A program made the translations under genes and the position numbers. Shown here piece by piece: positions 17,764 through 27,661 of a DNA stretch of 40,832 nucleotides. The notes under the pieces are model-generated. The model saw nothing but the letters and a program-made list of their open reading frames with translations, was not told where the DNA came from and did not search any database. This DNA comes from Candidatus Anaerobiospirillum merdipullorum (lineage in GTDB: Bacteria > Pseudomonadota > Gammaproteobacteria > Enterobacterales > Succinivibrionaceae), in the NCBI GenBank assembly GCA_018883895.1, contig JAHLFG010000089.1, positions 1-40,832 on the forward strand, written 5' to 3'. Within the stretch, counting starts at the first letter, position 1. Each line of letters starts with the position of its first letter.

Positions 17764-18786
17764 TTACATGAAATCCTTATAATTGTCCTTGGTTACCTTG
17801 ACGTAAGGAATCCAGACATACTTGCCATCGGTGATCTTATAGCCAATCGCCTCATCGGTAACCGGCTCGCCCTTAGAGGCCTGTACGGCAATACGGACGG
17901 CAGCGGTGCCCTGATTGTAGGCGTCGTTTAAGGAAGTACCGAGCATCTGGCCGTTGGCAATAGCCTGCAGGGCCGGAGCAGTGGCGTCCACACCGACTAC
18001 CGGGATGAACTTCGACGGATCTTTACCGGTGTTGTAGCCTTCAGACTTTAAGGCTTCAATGGCTCCTAAGGCCATATCGTCGTTGTTAGCCAGCACCGCC
18101 TCAATGGCATCAATGCCCTTAGAGGTGATGAAGTTCTTCATCTTGTCGTGGCCCTGTACCTTATCCCAGTTGGCGTTGTCAGCACCGATCTCTTCGATCT
18201 TCAAGCCGGCATCCTTCATCGCCTTGACGCAGTACTCTGAGCGTAAGGTGGCATCCTGATGGCCTTGCTCGCCCTTAATTAAGATGTACTGCAGCACGCC
18301 GTCGCCGTTCTTATCAGCTTCCGGGTGGCTCTTGAAGTAGTCAGCAATCAGCTCGCCGCCGATGGTGCCGGACTCTTCAGCCTTAGCGCCGACGTACCAA
18401 GCCTGATCCCAGTTATCAAGTAAAGCCTTATCCGGCTCACGGTTGATAAAGACGATAGGCAGGGAAGCAGCCTTGGCCTTGTCAACAAGCGGGCCGGCGG
18501 CACTTCTATCTACCGGGTTGACGATTAAGGCGGTTACGCCCTTGGTGATGAAGGTATCTACCTGATCGTTCTGGGCCGGCTGACGGTTCTGCGAATCCAC
18601 CAGCTCAATCTCTGCACCTAACTCATCGGCAGCCTTCTGCATATTGTTACGTACGCCGGTCATGAAAGTATCGTCGAACTTGTAAATGCAGGAGCCGATT
18701 AAGACGTCGTCAGCAGCCTGAGCGGAAGTAGCAGCTACAGTTGCCATGATGACGCCGGCAGCCAGAGCGGTTAAGGTCTTCTTCAT
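17764..18786 (-). CDS. mglB: Periplasmic galactose/glucose-binding protein
   Basis: MglB is the periplasmic binding protein that feeds MglC/MglA and, in E. coli, also serves as a chemoreceptor ligand carrier. A clear signal peptide (MKKTLTALAAGVIMATVAA, cleavage near AQA/AD) is followed by a type I sugar-binding fold. The Ca2+-binding loop DKNGDGVLQY is visible, as are IVFINREPDKAL and the VVGVDATAPALQAIANGQM hinge region. At 340 residues it matches the family (E. coli 332). A GGAGGA ribosome site precedes the ATG. It is first in the operon. Confidence 0.95.
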   Translation of the reverse strand: MKKTLTALAAGVIMATVAATSAQAADDVLIGSCIYKFDDTFMTGVRNNMQKAADELGAEIELVDSQNRQPAQNDQVDTFITKGVTALIVNPVDRSAAGPLVDKAKAASLPIVFINREPDKALLDNWDQAWYVGAKAEESGTIGGELIADYFKSHPEADKNGDGVLQYILIKGEQGHQDATLRSEYCVKAMKDAGLKIEEIGADNANWDKVQGHDKMKNFITSKGIDAIEAVLANNDDMALGAIEALKSEGYNTGKDPSKFIPVVGVDATAPALQAIANGQMLGTSLNDAYNQGTAAVRIAVQASKGEPVTDEAIGYKITDGKYVWIPYVKVTKDNYKDFM

Positions 18787-18825
18787 GGATAATATCCTCC
18801 AAAAAACACATCCTTGTGACTGTCC

Positions 18826-18855
18826 GTTATACTAGCGATTTATGAGGAGTGAAAA
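18826..18855 (-). promoter_or_regulatory. Candidate proximal promoter of mglB
   Basis: On the minus strand TTTTCA (18850-18855) and TATAAC (18826-18831) are separated by 18 bp, which would give a leader of about 30 nt. It may act in addition to a more distal, CRP-linked promoter near 18966. Confidence 0.4.
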
Positions 18856-18984
18856 TGAGAGCTTGAGCATACTTTTTTAAACTAAATATTAAACTATATA
18901 AAGAAGTTATAATTATATTTACACGGTTAAAACCATGAAAAATATTTTTAAATCAAATAAATAAAAATATAAGATTTTCAGTTT

Positions 18985-19000
18985 TTGAAAACGCTTACAT
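18985..19000 (-). promoter_or_regulatory. GalR/GalS-type operator upstream of mglB
   Basis: TTGAAAACGCTTACAT agrees with the GalR/GalS pattern (GTGKAANCGNTTNCAC) at all but three positions. On the minus strand a -10-like TATATT follows at 18966-18971, so a repressor here would overlap its -35 region. No galR or galS gene is in the window. The site is also 74 bp from the PPOX-like gene on the plus strand. Confidence 0.55.
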
Positions 19001-19008
19001 CAGTAAAA

Positions 19009-19024
19009 TTTGATTATGCTCACA
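19009..19024 (-). promoter_or_regulatory. CRP-like site upstream of mglB
   Basis: On the minus strand TGTGA-GCATAA-TCAAA, with flanking AAC and TTT, closely resembles the CRP consensus. It lies next to the GalR-type operator, about 57 bp upstream of the start expected from the -10 at 18966-18971. CRP plus GalS control is the known arrangement for mgl in E. coli. Confidence 0.5.
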
Positions 19025-19073
19025 GTTTTTATTAAGTAAAATATGCAAAAAAGGTAACTATAGGTTAAATCTA

Positions 19074-19586
19074 ATGTTTTCTTTAGTGAAAATGCGCCGC
19101 AGCGCACGTTCTTGCAATGATCTTACGGCGGTCACACAAGCCTTTTACACGGGGCAGGTGATGACTTTGGCCCTTAACGACAAGCCTTATCCCTATGCAG
19201 TGCCGGTAAATTATGCGCCCTTAGAGCTTGATAATGAGCTTTACCTTATTTTTCATGGCGCGCAAGCTGGGCGGCGTTATACGCTGCTACAACAACAGCC
19301 GCAGGTGGGCTTTAGCATTATCTTAGATTATAAGTTAGGCCTTAAGGACAGTGCCTGTGCCTCTACTTGTTTTTACCGTAGCCTGTGTGGAGATGGCATA
19401 GTACACCGCTTTGAGGGTGAACGTGCTCTTTTGGCTTTGCAAACCTTAATGACCCATTTAGGATCGACGATTGATAAAGAGCGCATGCAGGCGCAATTAC
19501 GGCAGGGGATGAGGCAGGTAAATTGCTGTGCCTTGCAGGTGGTACATGCGGGGCTGAAGTCTAACCCCGCATGTGTAAGTCACTAA
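19074..19586 (+). CDS. Pyridoxamine 5'-phosphate oxidase-family (Nim-like) flavoprotein
   Basis: This 170-residue protein resembles the Pyridox_ox_2/NimA-like group of small FMN-binding split-barrel proteins. The N-terminal MRRSARSCNDLTAV, a strand with VMTLALNDKPYPYAVPVNYA, and LIFHGAQAGRRYTLLQQQP are characteristic. Family members include Nim 5-nitroimidazole reductases and many uncharacterised flavin proteins, so substrate and role cannot be stated. Start 19074 has only a weak AGGTT upstream; an in-frame ATG at 19092, which would start at MRRSAR as in many homologues, is the alternative. It is divergent from mglB and converges on proS with a 6-nt gap. Confidence 0.8.
   Translation: MFSLVKMRRSARSCNDLTAVTQAFYTGQVMTLALNDKPYPYAVPVNYAPLELDNELYLIFHGAQAGRRYTLLQQQPQVGFSIILDYKLGLKDSACASTCFYRSLCGDGIVHRFEGERALLALQTLMTHLGSTIDKERMQAQLRQGMRQVNCCALQVVHAGLKSNPACVSH
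19544..19574. terminator. 10-bp hairpin at the convergent end of the PPOX gene and proS
   Basis: ACATGCGGGG and CCCCGCATGT are perfect complements around an 11-nt loop. The hairpin lies inside the last codons of the plus-strand gene and just beyond the proS stop. It may terminate or protect the 3' ends of both transcripts; no T-tract is present. Confidence 0.5.
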
Positions 19587-19592
19587 TGGCGC

Positions 19593-21314
<1,722 letters not shown>

Positions 21315-21488
21315 TTAACTTTCCTGTGTATAGATCTTCATGAAAAAAATTCTTTTACAAACCTGAGGAAAAGCAGACATCAGGCTCGTCTAAAATAAAC
21401 GCTGTATTATATACTTTTATGGATGCATAAGCCGCAGTTTTACAGTTAAGACGGCGGGCATTAAAGATGACTTAAGGAAGTTGCCGCT

Positions 21489-21716
21489 ATGATTTATTTG
21501 GTTTCATTTATCTTCTTTATCTTATTTGTCGGTGCTTTGGCACTGTCCTTCATCGCTCGCGGACGACCTTTGCAGTCAGAGGAAGAGGCGCATGCGGCTT
21601 TAGAAGGCCTGACCTGTGCCGCTTGTACCTTAAATTGCGGTTTTGCCGGCAATAAACAGCATAAGCCGGGTAAAAAATGCCAAGCTGATCTTAAAATTGA
21701 GCATAAGCAAATTTAA
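21489..21716 (+). CDS. nqrM: Na+-NQR maturation protein NqrM
   Basis: This 75-residue protein belongs to the NqrM (DUF539) family, shown in Vibrio to be needed for assembly of Na+-NQR, probably for delivering iron to the NqrD/NqrE centre. It has one N-terminal membrane helix (residues about 2-23) and cysteines at C43, C46, C50 and C64, a CxxCxxxC motif plus one more. An AAGGAAG ribosome site lies upstream. apbE follows after 11 nt. In Vibrio both genes sit directly after nqrF; here they lie about 9 kb away, beyond mgl and proS. Confidence 0.93.
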   Translation: MIYLVSFIFFILFVGALALSFIARGRPLQSEEEAHAALEGLTCAACTLNCGFAGNKQHKPGKKCQADLKIEHKQI

Positions 21717-21727
21717 AAGGACAGGAC

Positions 21728-22804
21728 ATGAGCTTGAAGTTTAAAATGCTCGCTGCGCTAGGCTTTGCCTTAAGTGCCACTTTGATAAGTGCCTGTGGAC
21801 CTGATGGCAGCGCAAGTAAGCAGACCCCCACTGCAGTCACCGTGGCCGGGCAGACCATGGGAACTTTTTATAACATCACCATACCAGGAGATTACCCTGG
21901 TGGCAGTGCGCAATTAAAACAAGATGCTGAGGCGCAATTTGCGCAGGTGATTGATGCCATTTCCACTTTTGACAAGCAAAGTGAAATTTCCCGCTTTAAT
22001 CAGCGTAAAAATTCTGAGCCCATGCAGGTGTCCACCTATTTGGCGCATGTGATAGAAGAGGTCAATCGTCAATCCCTACGCATTGGCGGGGCGACTGAAA
22101 TCTCCATTGGCCCCTTGGTCAATTTATGGGGTTTTGGTACCGATGGGCGCCCTAATAAGGTACCTACCGAGCAGCAAATTCAAGCGGCGCACAACTATGT
22201 GGGCATGGATAAATATGCAGTGCGCTATATCGGCGGGGTAGCCTTTTTAGAAAAGCGCGATCCGCGCGTGCAATTGGACCTTTCCACCGTAGGGGAGGGC
22301 TTGGGCGCTGATTTGGTGGCCAATTATTTAGATAGTAAACACATTGGCAACTATTTGGTTTCCATTGCCGGAGCTATTCGCACCAAGGGGCTTAACCCCT
22401 CCGGTAAACCCTGGCGTGTGGGTATCGTCAATCCCGTAAATCCTGATGGACAGCCTTTTGCGGTGGTGTGCCCGCATCAAGAGGCAATGTCGACAGCCGG
22501 CTCCTATCGTAATTACTTTGTGGATAAAGCAACCGGTAAGCGCTATTCCCATATTATCGATCCGCAAACGGGACATCCTATCGATCATCACACGGTGTCG
22601 GTGACGGTGATAGGGCGCAATGCCTTAGTGACGGATGCCTTAGATACTGGCCTGATGGTCTTGGGCGCCGATAAGGCCTTGGCTTGGGGCGATGCACAAG
22701 AGACTCCTATCTATGTCATCGAAATGCAAGATGGCAAGCCGGTGGGGCGCTATAACCGCTATTTTGAAAAATACTTAAAGTGTGACACGCAGGCAGCTGA
22801 GTAA
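21728..22804 (+). CDS. apbE: FAD:protein FMN transferase (lipoprotein)
   Basis: ApbE transfers FMN from FAD to threonines of NqrB and NqrC at SGAT motifs. The N-terminus is a lipoprotein signal with lipobox LISAC, so the enzyme should be anchored on the periplasmic side. Visible motifs are GQTMGTFYNI, DLSTVGEGLGADLVANYL, HIIDPQTGHPIDH and the metal-binding region ALVTDALDTGLMVLG (D303, T307). The usual LGGDIR-type segment reads SIAGAIRTKG, a modest departure. The protein has 358 residues, normal for the family. It lies between nqrM and mpl, probably as one operon. Confidence 0.95.
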   Translation: MSLKFKMLAALGFALSATLISACGPDGSASKQTPTAVTVAGQTMGTFYNITIPGDYPGGSAQLKQDAEAQFAQVIDAISTFDKQSEISRFNQRKNSEPMQVSTYLAHVIEEVNRQSLRIGGATEISIGPLVNLWGFGTDGRPNKVPTEQQIQAAHNYVGMDKYAVRYIGGVAFLEKRDPRVQLDLSTVGEGLGADLVANYLDSKHIGNYLVSIAGAIRTKGLNPSGKPWRVGIVNPVNPDGQPFAVVCPHQEAMSTAGSYRNYFVDKATGKRYSHIIDPQTGHPIDHHTVSVTVIGRNALVTDALDTGLMVLGADKALAWGDAQETPIYVIEMQDGKPVGRYNRYFEKYLKCDTQAAE

Positions 22805-22807
22805 ATT

Positions 22808-24166
22808 ATGCATATTCATATCTTAGGTATTTGCGGCACCTTTATGGGCGGTCTGGCCTTAATTGCTAAAGCGGCTGGCCATCGGGTGTCAGGTTGCGAT
22901 CGCAATGTTTATCCGCCGATGAGCACTGAGCTTGCCGCAGCCGGCATTGAAATCATGGAAGGTTTTGATGCGGCGCAACTTGATCTCAAGCCGGATCTTA
23001 TTGTGGTAGGCAATGTGATGAAGCGCGGGATGCCGGTCATTGAGCGCATGCTCAATGAAAAGTGGCCCTATACCTCAGGCCCGCAATGGCTGTATGAGCA
23101 TTATTTAAAGGACAAGGAAGTGCTGGCGGTAGCCGGAACTCATGGCAAAACCACCACCACCGCGATGCTGACTTGGATTTTAGAGTGCGCCGGTAAGCAC
23201 CCTGGCTTTTTAATTGGCGGGGTGCCGGAGAACTTTCAACAAGGGGCGCGGGCGACTGACAGCCCATATTTTGTCATTGAAGCTGACGAATATGATTGCG
23301 CCTTCTTTGATAAGCGCTCGAAGTTTGTTCACTATCATCCTAGCGTGGCCATTCTTAATAATTTGGAGTATGACCATGCCGATATCTTTGATGATATTGA
23401 AGCGATTAAAAAGCAATTTCATCACTTAGTGCGCACCATCCCCGGGCGGGGCAGTGTGGTGGTACCTTATGATGATGCCAATTTAGCCGATGTCTTAAGT
23501 CGCGGACTGTGGAGCCATAAAGTAGTTATCGGCAATGCTGAGGGTTTTGATGCTCAGGATATGGCCGCTGACGGTTCAAGCTTTACTTTATGTCAGCACG
23601 GCTCTGCCCTTGGTAAGGTGACACTGCCTTGTTGTGGCATGCATAATGTAAAAAATGCCTTAGCCGCCATTGCCGCCGCTTCTTGCATTGGCATTGATCC
23701 GCTGCAGGCAGCGCAGGCTTTAGCGACCTTTAAACTGCCCAAGCGGCGTTTGGAGCTTGTTGCCGCGCATGCTGATAGCGCCATTTACGATGATTTTGCC
23801 CATCATCCGACCGCGATTGCTACTACCTTGCAGGGGCTGCGCGCCAAGGTAGGGCCGAAGGCGCATATCATTGCCGTCTTTGAGCCGCGCTCTAATTCCA
23901 TGAAGATGGGCGCTAACGCACAGTTGCTGCCTAAGGCCTTTGGCGCTGCCGATGAGGTGGTGGTCTATCAGGGCCCGGCGGTGCATTTTGATGTCGCCGC
24001 GGCGCTACAGGGCTGTCCTCAGCCCTTTCAGGTATTTACCGACTTTGACCACATGCTACAAAGCTTAAGCGCTAAATTGCAGCCTCATACCGTCATCTTG
24101 TGTATGAGCAATGGCTCGTTTAACGGCTTGCCGCGCAAATTAGCTCAAATGTTGCCGCAAGCTTAA
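22808..24166 (+). CDS. mpl: UDP-MurNAc:L-Ala-gamma-D-Glu-meso-DAP ligase
   Basis: Mpl attaches the recycled tripeptide L-Ala-gamma-D-Glu-meso-DAP to UDP-MurNAc in the cytoplasm and so closes the murein recycling loop. It is a Mur-ligase family member. The N-terminal MHIHILGICGTFMGGLALIA distinguishes Mpl from MurC, the ATP loop GTHGKTTT starts at residue 110, and YDDFAHHPTA and EPRSNSMK lie in the C-terminal domain. The length of 452 residues is normal. It starts 3 nt after apbE and ends before a terminator. AmpG at 4766 supplies the same pathway. Confidence 0.97.
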   Translation: MHIHILGICGTFMGGLALIAKAAGHRVSGCDRNVYPPMSTELAAAGIEIMEGFDAAQLDLKPDLIVVGNVMKRGMPVIERMLNEKWPYTSGPQWLYEHYLKDKEVLAVAGTHGKTTTTAMLTWILECAGKHPGFLIGGVPENFQQGARATDSPYFVIEADEYDCAFFDKRSKFVHYHPSVAILNNLEYDHADIFDDIEAIKKQFHHLVRTIPGRGSVVVPYDDANLADVLSRGLWSHKVVIGNAEGFDAQDMAADGSSFTLCQHGSALGKVTLPCCGMHNVKNALAAIAAASCIGIDPLQAAQALATFKLPKRRLELVAAHADSAIYDDFAHHPTAIATTLQGLRAKVGPKAHIIAVFEPRSNSMKMGANAQLLPKAFGAADEVVVYQGPAVHFDVAAALQGCPQPFQVFTDFDHMLQSLSAKLQPHTVILCMSNGSFNGLPRKLAQMLPQA

Positions 24167-24177
24167 ACTTTGGGGCA

Positions 24178-24215
24178 TAAATCCCTCACCTTCGGGCAAG
24201 AAGTGGGGGATTTTT
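24178..24215 (+). terminator. Terminator after mpl
   Basis: AAATCCCTCAC and GTGGGGGATTT pair around a 13-nt loop and are followed by TT. It ends the nqrM-apbE-mpl unit. Confidence 0.8.
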
Positions 24216-24312
24216 GCGCGTAGGGTGGCGGTATAACGCTTTGATTAAATATATTAAATTTTTATATATTTATATTTACTAAATTAGGCCATAGCCTAGA
24301 CTGCCTAGGATA

Positions 24313-24333
24313 TAAAGAGGCTCAGGCTCTTTA
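24313..24333. repeat. Inverted repeat upstream of the DMT transporter
   Basis: TAAAGAG and CTCTTTA form a perfect 7-bp inverted repeat with a 7-nt spacer, 15 bp before the ATG at 24349. It could be an operator or a leader hairpin. The DNA between mpl and this site is very AT-rich. Confidence 0.4.
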
Positions 24334-24348
24334 GCAATAATTTTTGCG

Positions 24349-25269
24349 ATGAATGCACAAGTTCTCGGGCATGCTATTGCCTGCTTTACCATGCTGGTGT
24401 GGGGGACCACCTTTATCTCCACTAAGGTATTGTTGGAAACCTTCAGTCCGCTGGATATCTTAATTTTGCGCTTTTTATTGGGGGCATTGGCGCTGACCTT
24501 CATTATGCCGCGCCGTTTGCCGTTTTTGGGCCTGAAGCACGAGCTAACCCTAGTGGCCGCGGGCTTATGCGGGGTCACCCTTTACTTTTTACTGGAAAAT
24601 ACGGCCCTAACCTTCACGCAGGCTGCTAATGTCGGCATTATCTTGGGCTCAGCGCCAATGTTCTGCGCCCTCGTCGATCGCTTCTTTGGAAGCAAAGCAC
24701 CTCTCCCGCGTGGTTTTGTGGCAGGTTTTATCTGTGCCATGTCCGGTATTGCGCTACTTAGTGTCAACTCCCTTGAGGTTGACATCAACCCCTTAGGCGA
24801 TGGCCTGGCCGTAGCAGCCTCGGCTATTTGGGGCTTTTACTCGTTGGCGGTACGTAAAGCCGCCAGCTTTGGCTATCCGATGCCACTTATTACCAGGCGC
24901 ATCTTTGTCTACGGCCTGATAGGGATGGTGCCTTTTACCTGGATATTTGACTGTGGCTTTGACCCGGCAGTCTTACTTGAGCCGGCTAATTGGGGCAATT
25001 TGCTCTTTTTGGGTTTGGGCGCGTCGGCATTGTGCTTTTTTACCTGGAATTATGCGCTAGAGCTTATCGGCACTATGCAGGCTTCACCTTATTTATATGC
25101 AGCTCCTGTGGTTACCGTGGTGGCGGCAATGATCTTTTTACAAGAAAGGCTGACCTTGCAGGCTAGTTTTGGGATGGGGCTTACTATGTTGGGGCTCTTA
25201 TTGTCCCAGCGTACGCAGGTAAAGCAAGTGATACGGCATTTCTGGCCGACAAAAGAAAAGGGCCGCTAG
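24349..25269 (+). CDS. EamA/DMT-family transporter
   Basis: This 306-residue inner-membrane protein has ten hydrophobic segments and two EamA repeats. The first opens with HAIACFTMLVWGTTFISTKV and ALTFTQAANVGIILGSAPMF; the second opens with GDGLAVAASAIWGFYSLAVR and has GTMQASPYLYAAPVVTVVAA. Family members export amino acids and other metabolites; the substrate cannot be told from sequence. No convincing ribosome site is seen before the ATG, and the inverted repeat at 24313 is close by. It converges on rpsU and shares a terminator hairpin with it. Confidence 0.9.
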   Translation: MNAQVLGHAIACFTMLVWGTTFISTKVLLETFSPLDILILRFLLGALALTFIMPRRLPFLGLKHELTLVAAGLCGVTLYFLLENTALTFTQAANVGIILGSAPMFCALVDRFFGSKAPLPRGFVAGFICAMSGIALLSVNSLEVDINPLGDGLAVAASAIWGFYSLAVRKAASFGYPMPLITRRIFVYGLIGMVPFTWIFDCGFDPAVLLEPANWGNLLFLGLGASALCFFTWNYALELIGTMQASPYLYAAPVVTVVAAMIFLQERLTLQASFGMGLTMLGLLLSQRTQVKQVIRHFWPTKEKGR

Positions 25270-25276
25270 GCGGCCC
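25260..25276 (-). terminator. Terminator of rpsU, overlapping the end of the DMT gene
   Basis: GGGCCGC and GCGGCCC form a 7-bp GC stem with a 3-nt loop. On the minus strand it is followed by TTTTCTTTT. The hairpin contains the stop codon of the plus-strand transporter. Confidence 0.75.
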
Positions 25277-25341
25277 CCAAGGGTTGCGATGGCTTTAAGC
25301 ACATCGCCTGCGCAGTCAACGGTTAAAACCGCAAAGCGCGC

Positions 25342-25581
<240 letters not shown>

Positions 25582-25634
25582 TTACAACGGGCAGTCTCAG
25601 ACATGCGAGGCTGCTAAAGTTAAAAAACACGCGG

Positions 25635-25663
25635 ATTATACAATAAGCTTAAGCTGAAGTCAC
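25635..25663 (-). promoter_or_regulatory. rpsU promoter
   Basis: On the minus strand GTGACT (25658-25663) and a perfect TATAAT (25635-25640) are separated by 17 bp. The predicted leader of about 70 nt holds an imperfect stem (GCAGCCTC with GAGACTGC, 25591-25614) that might serve regulation. Confidence 0.65.
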
Positions 25664-25732
25664 GCACAAAATTTGTTTCAAGTCTGCTAAAATTAGCAAG
25701 TTTTCTGTCCAACTTTATGTTTTTAGGATGTT

Positions 25733-26758
25733 ATGCGCGTTTTAGGAATTGAAAGCTCCTGCGATGAAACCGGAGCTGCTGTTTATGATGATAAGTTGGG
25801 ACTTCTGGCCCATGCGCTGCATACCCAAATTCCGATGCATGCCGAATATGGCGGCGTGGTGCCGGAATTGGCCAGCCGCGATCATATCAAACGCGTGGTT
25901 CCGCTGGTGCGTCAAGTGACGGCACAGGCAGGAATGCAACTTAAAGATTATGACGCTATTGCCTATACCGCAGGCCCGGGGCTGATTGGGGCGCTCTTAG
26001 TTGGCGCCATGGCAGCGCGCTCTTTGGCCTATGCGCTCAATATCCCGGCCATTCCGGTGCATCATATGGAAGGGCATTTATTAGCCCCACTCCTTGATGA
26101 TCCCAAGCCCTCTTTCCCCTTTGTGGCGCTGTTAGTTTCAGGCGGGCATACCATGCTCATTAAGGTAAGCGCCCCTGGTGACTATGAGCTTTTAGGCCAA
26201 TCGGTGGATGATGCGGTAGGTGAGGCTTTTGATAAGACCGCCAAGCTCTTGGGACTGCCGTACCCGGGTGGGCCGTATTTGGAAAAACTGGCCCAAGGCG
26301 GTGATCTTAAGGCCTATCATTTCCCGCGCCCGATGGTAGATAGACCCAATCTTGATTTTAGCTTTGCCGGGCTTAAGACGGCGGTATTAAATGCCGTCCA
26401 TCAGGCTAAGGATGATGGGCACTATGATGATAAGGTGCGCTCCGATATTGCCGCTTGCTTTACGCAGGCTGTATGCGAGACCTTGGTGAAAAAGTGCGCG
26501 CGTGCTTTAGAACAATGTGGGCTTAATACCTTGGTGGCCGCCGGTGGCGTGAGCGCCAACAGTGCCATTCGCCAAGGGCTGAGTGCCCTCATGGCCAAGC
26601 GGGGCGGGCAGGTGTTTTTTGCCCGCAAAGAATTTTGTACCGACAATGGGGCGATGATCGCACAGGCGGGCATGTTGCGCTTTAAAGCCGGCGTGCGCGC
26701 TGGACTTAAAGTCGATGTCTTCCCGCGCTGGCCACTTGATACCTTGGAGGCGCTGTGA
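25733..26758 (+). CDS. tsaD: tRNA N6-threonylcarbamoyladenosine synthase subunit TsaD
   Basis: TsaD transfers the threonylcarbamoyl group to A37 of ANN-decoding tRNAs, working with TsaB, TsaE and TsaC. It is an ASKHA-fold metal enzyme. The N-terminal [14 protein letters not shown], the metal-binding HMEGH with H111 and H115, the glycine motif [10 protein letters not shown] and the C-terminal [13 protein letters not shown] are all present. The length is 341 residues (E. coli 337). An AGGATG ribosome site precedes the ATG. folB overlaps the stop by 4 nt. Confidence 0.98.
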   Translation: MRVLGIESSCDETGAAVYDDKLGLLAHALHTQIPMHAEYGGVVPELASRDHIKRVVPLVRQVTAQAGMQLKDYDAIAYTAGPGLIGALLVGAMAARSLAYALNIPAIPVHHMEGHLLAPLLDDPKPSFPFVALLVSGGHTMLIKVSAPGDYELLGQSVDDAVGEAFDKTAKLLGLPYPGGPYLEKLAQGGDLKAYHFPRPMVDRPNLDFSFAGLKTAVLNAVHQAKDDGHYDDKVRSDIAACFTQAVCETLVKKCARALEQCGLNTLVAAGGVSANSAIRQGLSALMAKRGGQVFFARKEFCTDNGAMIAQAGMLRFKAGVRAGLKVDVFPRWPLDTLEAL

Positions 26759-27114
26759 GCTCACAGATCTTCATTCACGGGCTTAAGGTCAACTGCATCA
26801 TCGGCATTTATCCGCACGAGCGCGTAAATGCCCAAGAACTTATCATTGATGTCAGTTTGCAGTGCCCAACTTTAGAGCAGGCCGGGCGGCAGGGCGATTT
26901 ATCTTTATCGCTTGATTATGCCGCTATCGCCCAAGACATCAGTAATTTTGTGGTAAAGCGTCAAGCGCGCTTACTTGAAGAGTTGGCAGTAGAGCTTGCC
27001 GATTTGATTTTGGCGCGTTACCCTGCCGCTTTGGCAGTGACCTTGCGTCTGACGAAAACCCAGGCGGTACCGCATACTGTCGGTACCGGCATCGAATTTT
27101 GCAAAACTAGGTGA
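26755..27114 (+). CDS. folB: Dihydroneopterin aldolase
   Basis: FolB converts 7,8-dihydroneopterin to 6-hydroxymethyl-dihydropterin and glycolaldehyde in folate synthesis. The start [20 protein letters not shown] and the central [12 protein letters not shown] are typical, and 119 residues is the usual size. The start is GTG, overlapping the tsaD stop. folK, encoding the next enzyme of the pathway, follows after 11 nt. E. coli keeps folB near uppP but has folK elsewhere, so the direct folB-folK pairing is a local feature. Confidence 0.95.
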   Translation: MSSQIFIHGLKVNCIIGIYPHERVNAQELIIDVSLQCPTLEQAGRQGDLSLSLDYAAIAQDISNFVVKRQARLLEELAVELADLILARYPAALAVTLRLTKTQAVPHTVGTGIEFCKTR

Positions 27115-27125
27115 GGAAATCATTT

Positions 27126-27656
27126 ATGGCTCAAGTATATCTGGGGATTGGCTCCAATTTAAATCGTGAAAATGCGTTGCTTTTTGCCAAAGCCAAATTA
27201 GAGCCCCTGTTTGCCGTTTATGCCCAGTCTTCGGTATGGCAGAGTCATGCCATTCGTGAGGCTGAGCCGGATTATCTTAATATGGTGGTCGGAGGTCAGA
27301 CCGATCTGTCCTTAGATGATTTAGTCGCCGCGTTAACGGAGATTGAACAACAGGCCGGTACCGAGATGATGTTCTTCAATGGCACCAATTTCGGCATTAA
27401 GCGTCGTCTGGATATCGATGTGCTCCTGTATGATGATGTGGTGACCACCACGCCGTGCAAGTTACCGCGCCATGATATTCAGGATTATCCTTTTGTGCTC
27501 TGCCCGCTGTGCGAGCTCAATCCTAATATCATTCATCCGCTGTTAAAGTTACCTATTAGCGAGATTTGGGCCGAAATGTCACCGCGTCTGCCCAGCAAAA
27601 TGCGGGTGGAGAAGTACGACTTTGACTGGTCGCGTCCGTGCCCGGATTGGAGCTAG
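27126..27656 (+). CDS. folK: 6-hydroxymethyl-7,8-dihydropterin pyrophosphokinase
   Basis: HPPK transfers pyrophosphate from ATP to the product of FolB. The signature is visible: VYLGIGSNLNREN at the N-terminus, NMVVGGQTDLS, and RRLDIDVLLYDD with the metal-binding aspartates. The ATG at 27126 is chosen because GAGGAAA lies about 8 nt upstream and homologues start here; an in-frame start at 27111 would add five residues. The protein has 176 residues, with a C-terminal extension after the core that ends PCPDWS. The uppP start follows after 5 nt. Confidence 0.94.
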   Translation: MAQVYLGIGSNLNRENALLFAKAKLEPLFAVYAQSSVWQSHAIREAEPDYLNMVVGGQTDLSLDDLVAALTEIEQQAGTEMMFFNGTNFGIKRRLDIDVLLYDDVVTTTPCKLPRHDIQDYPFVLCPLCELNPNIIHPLLKLPISEIWAEMSPRLPSKMRVEKYDFDWSRPCPDWS

Positions 27657-27661
27657 GGATA

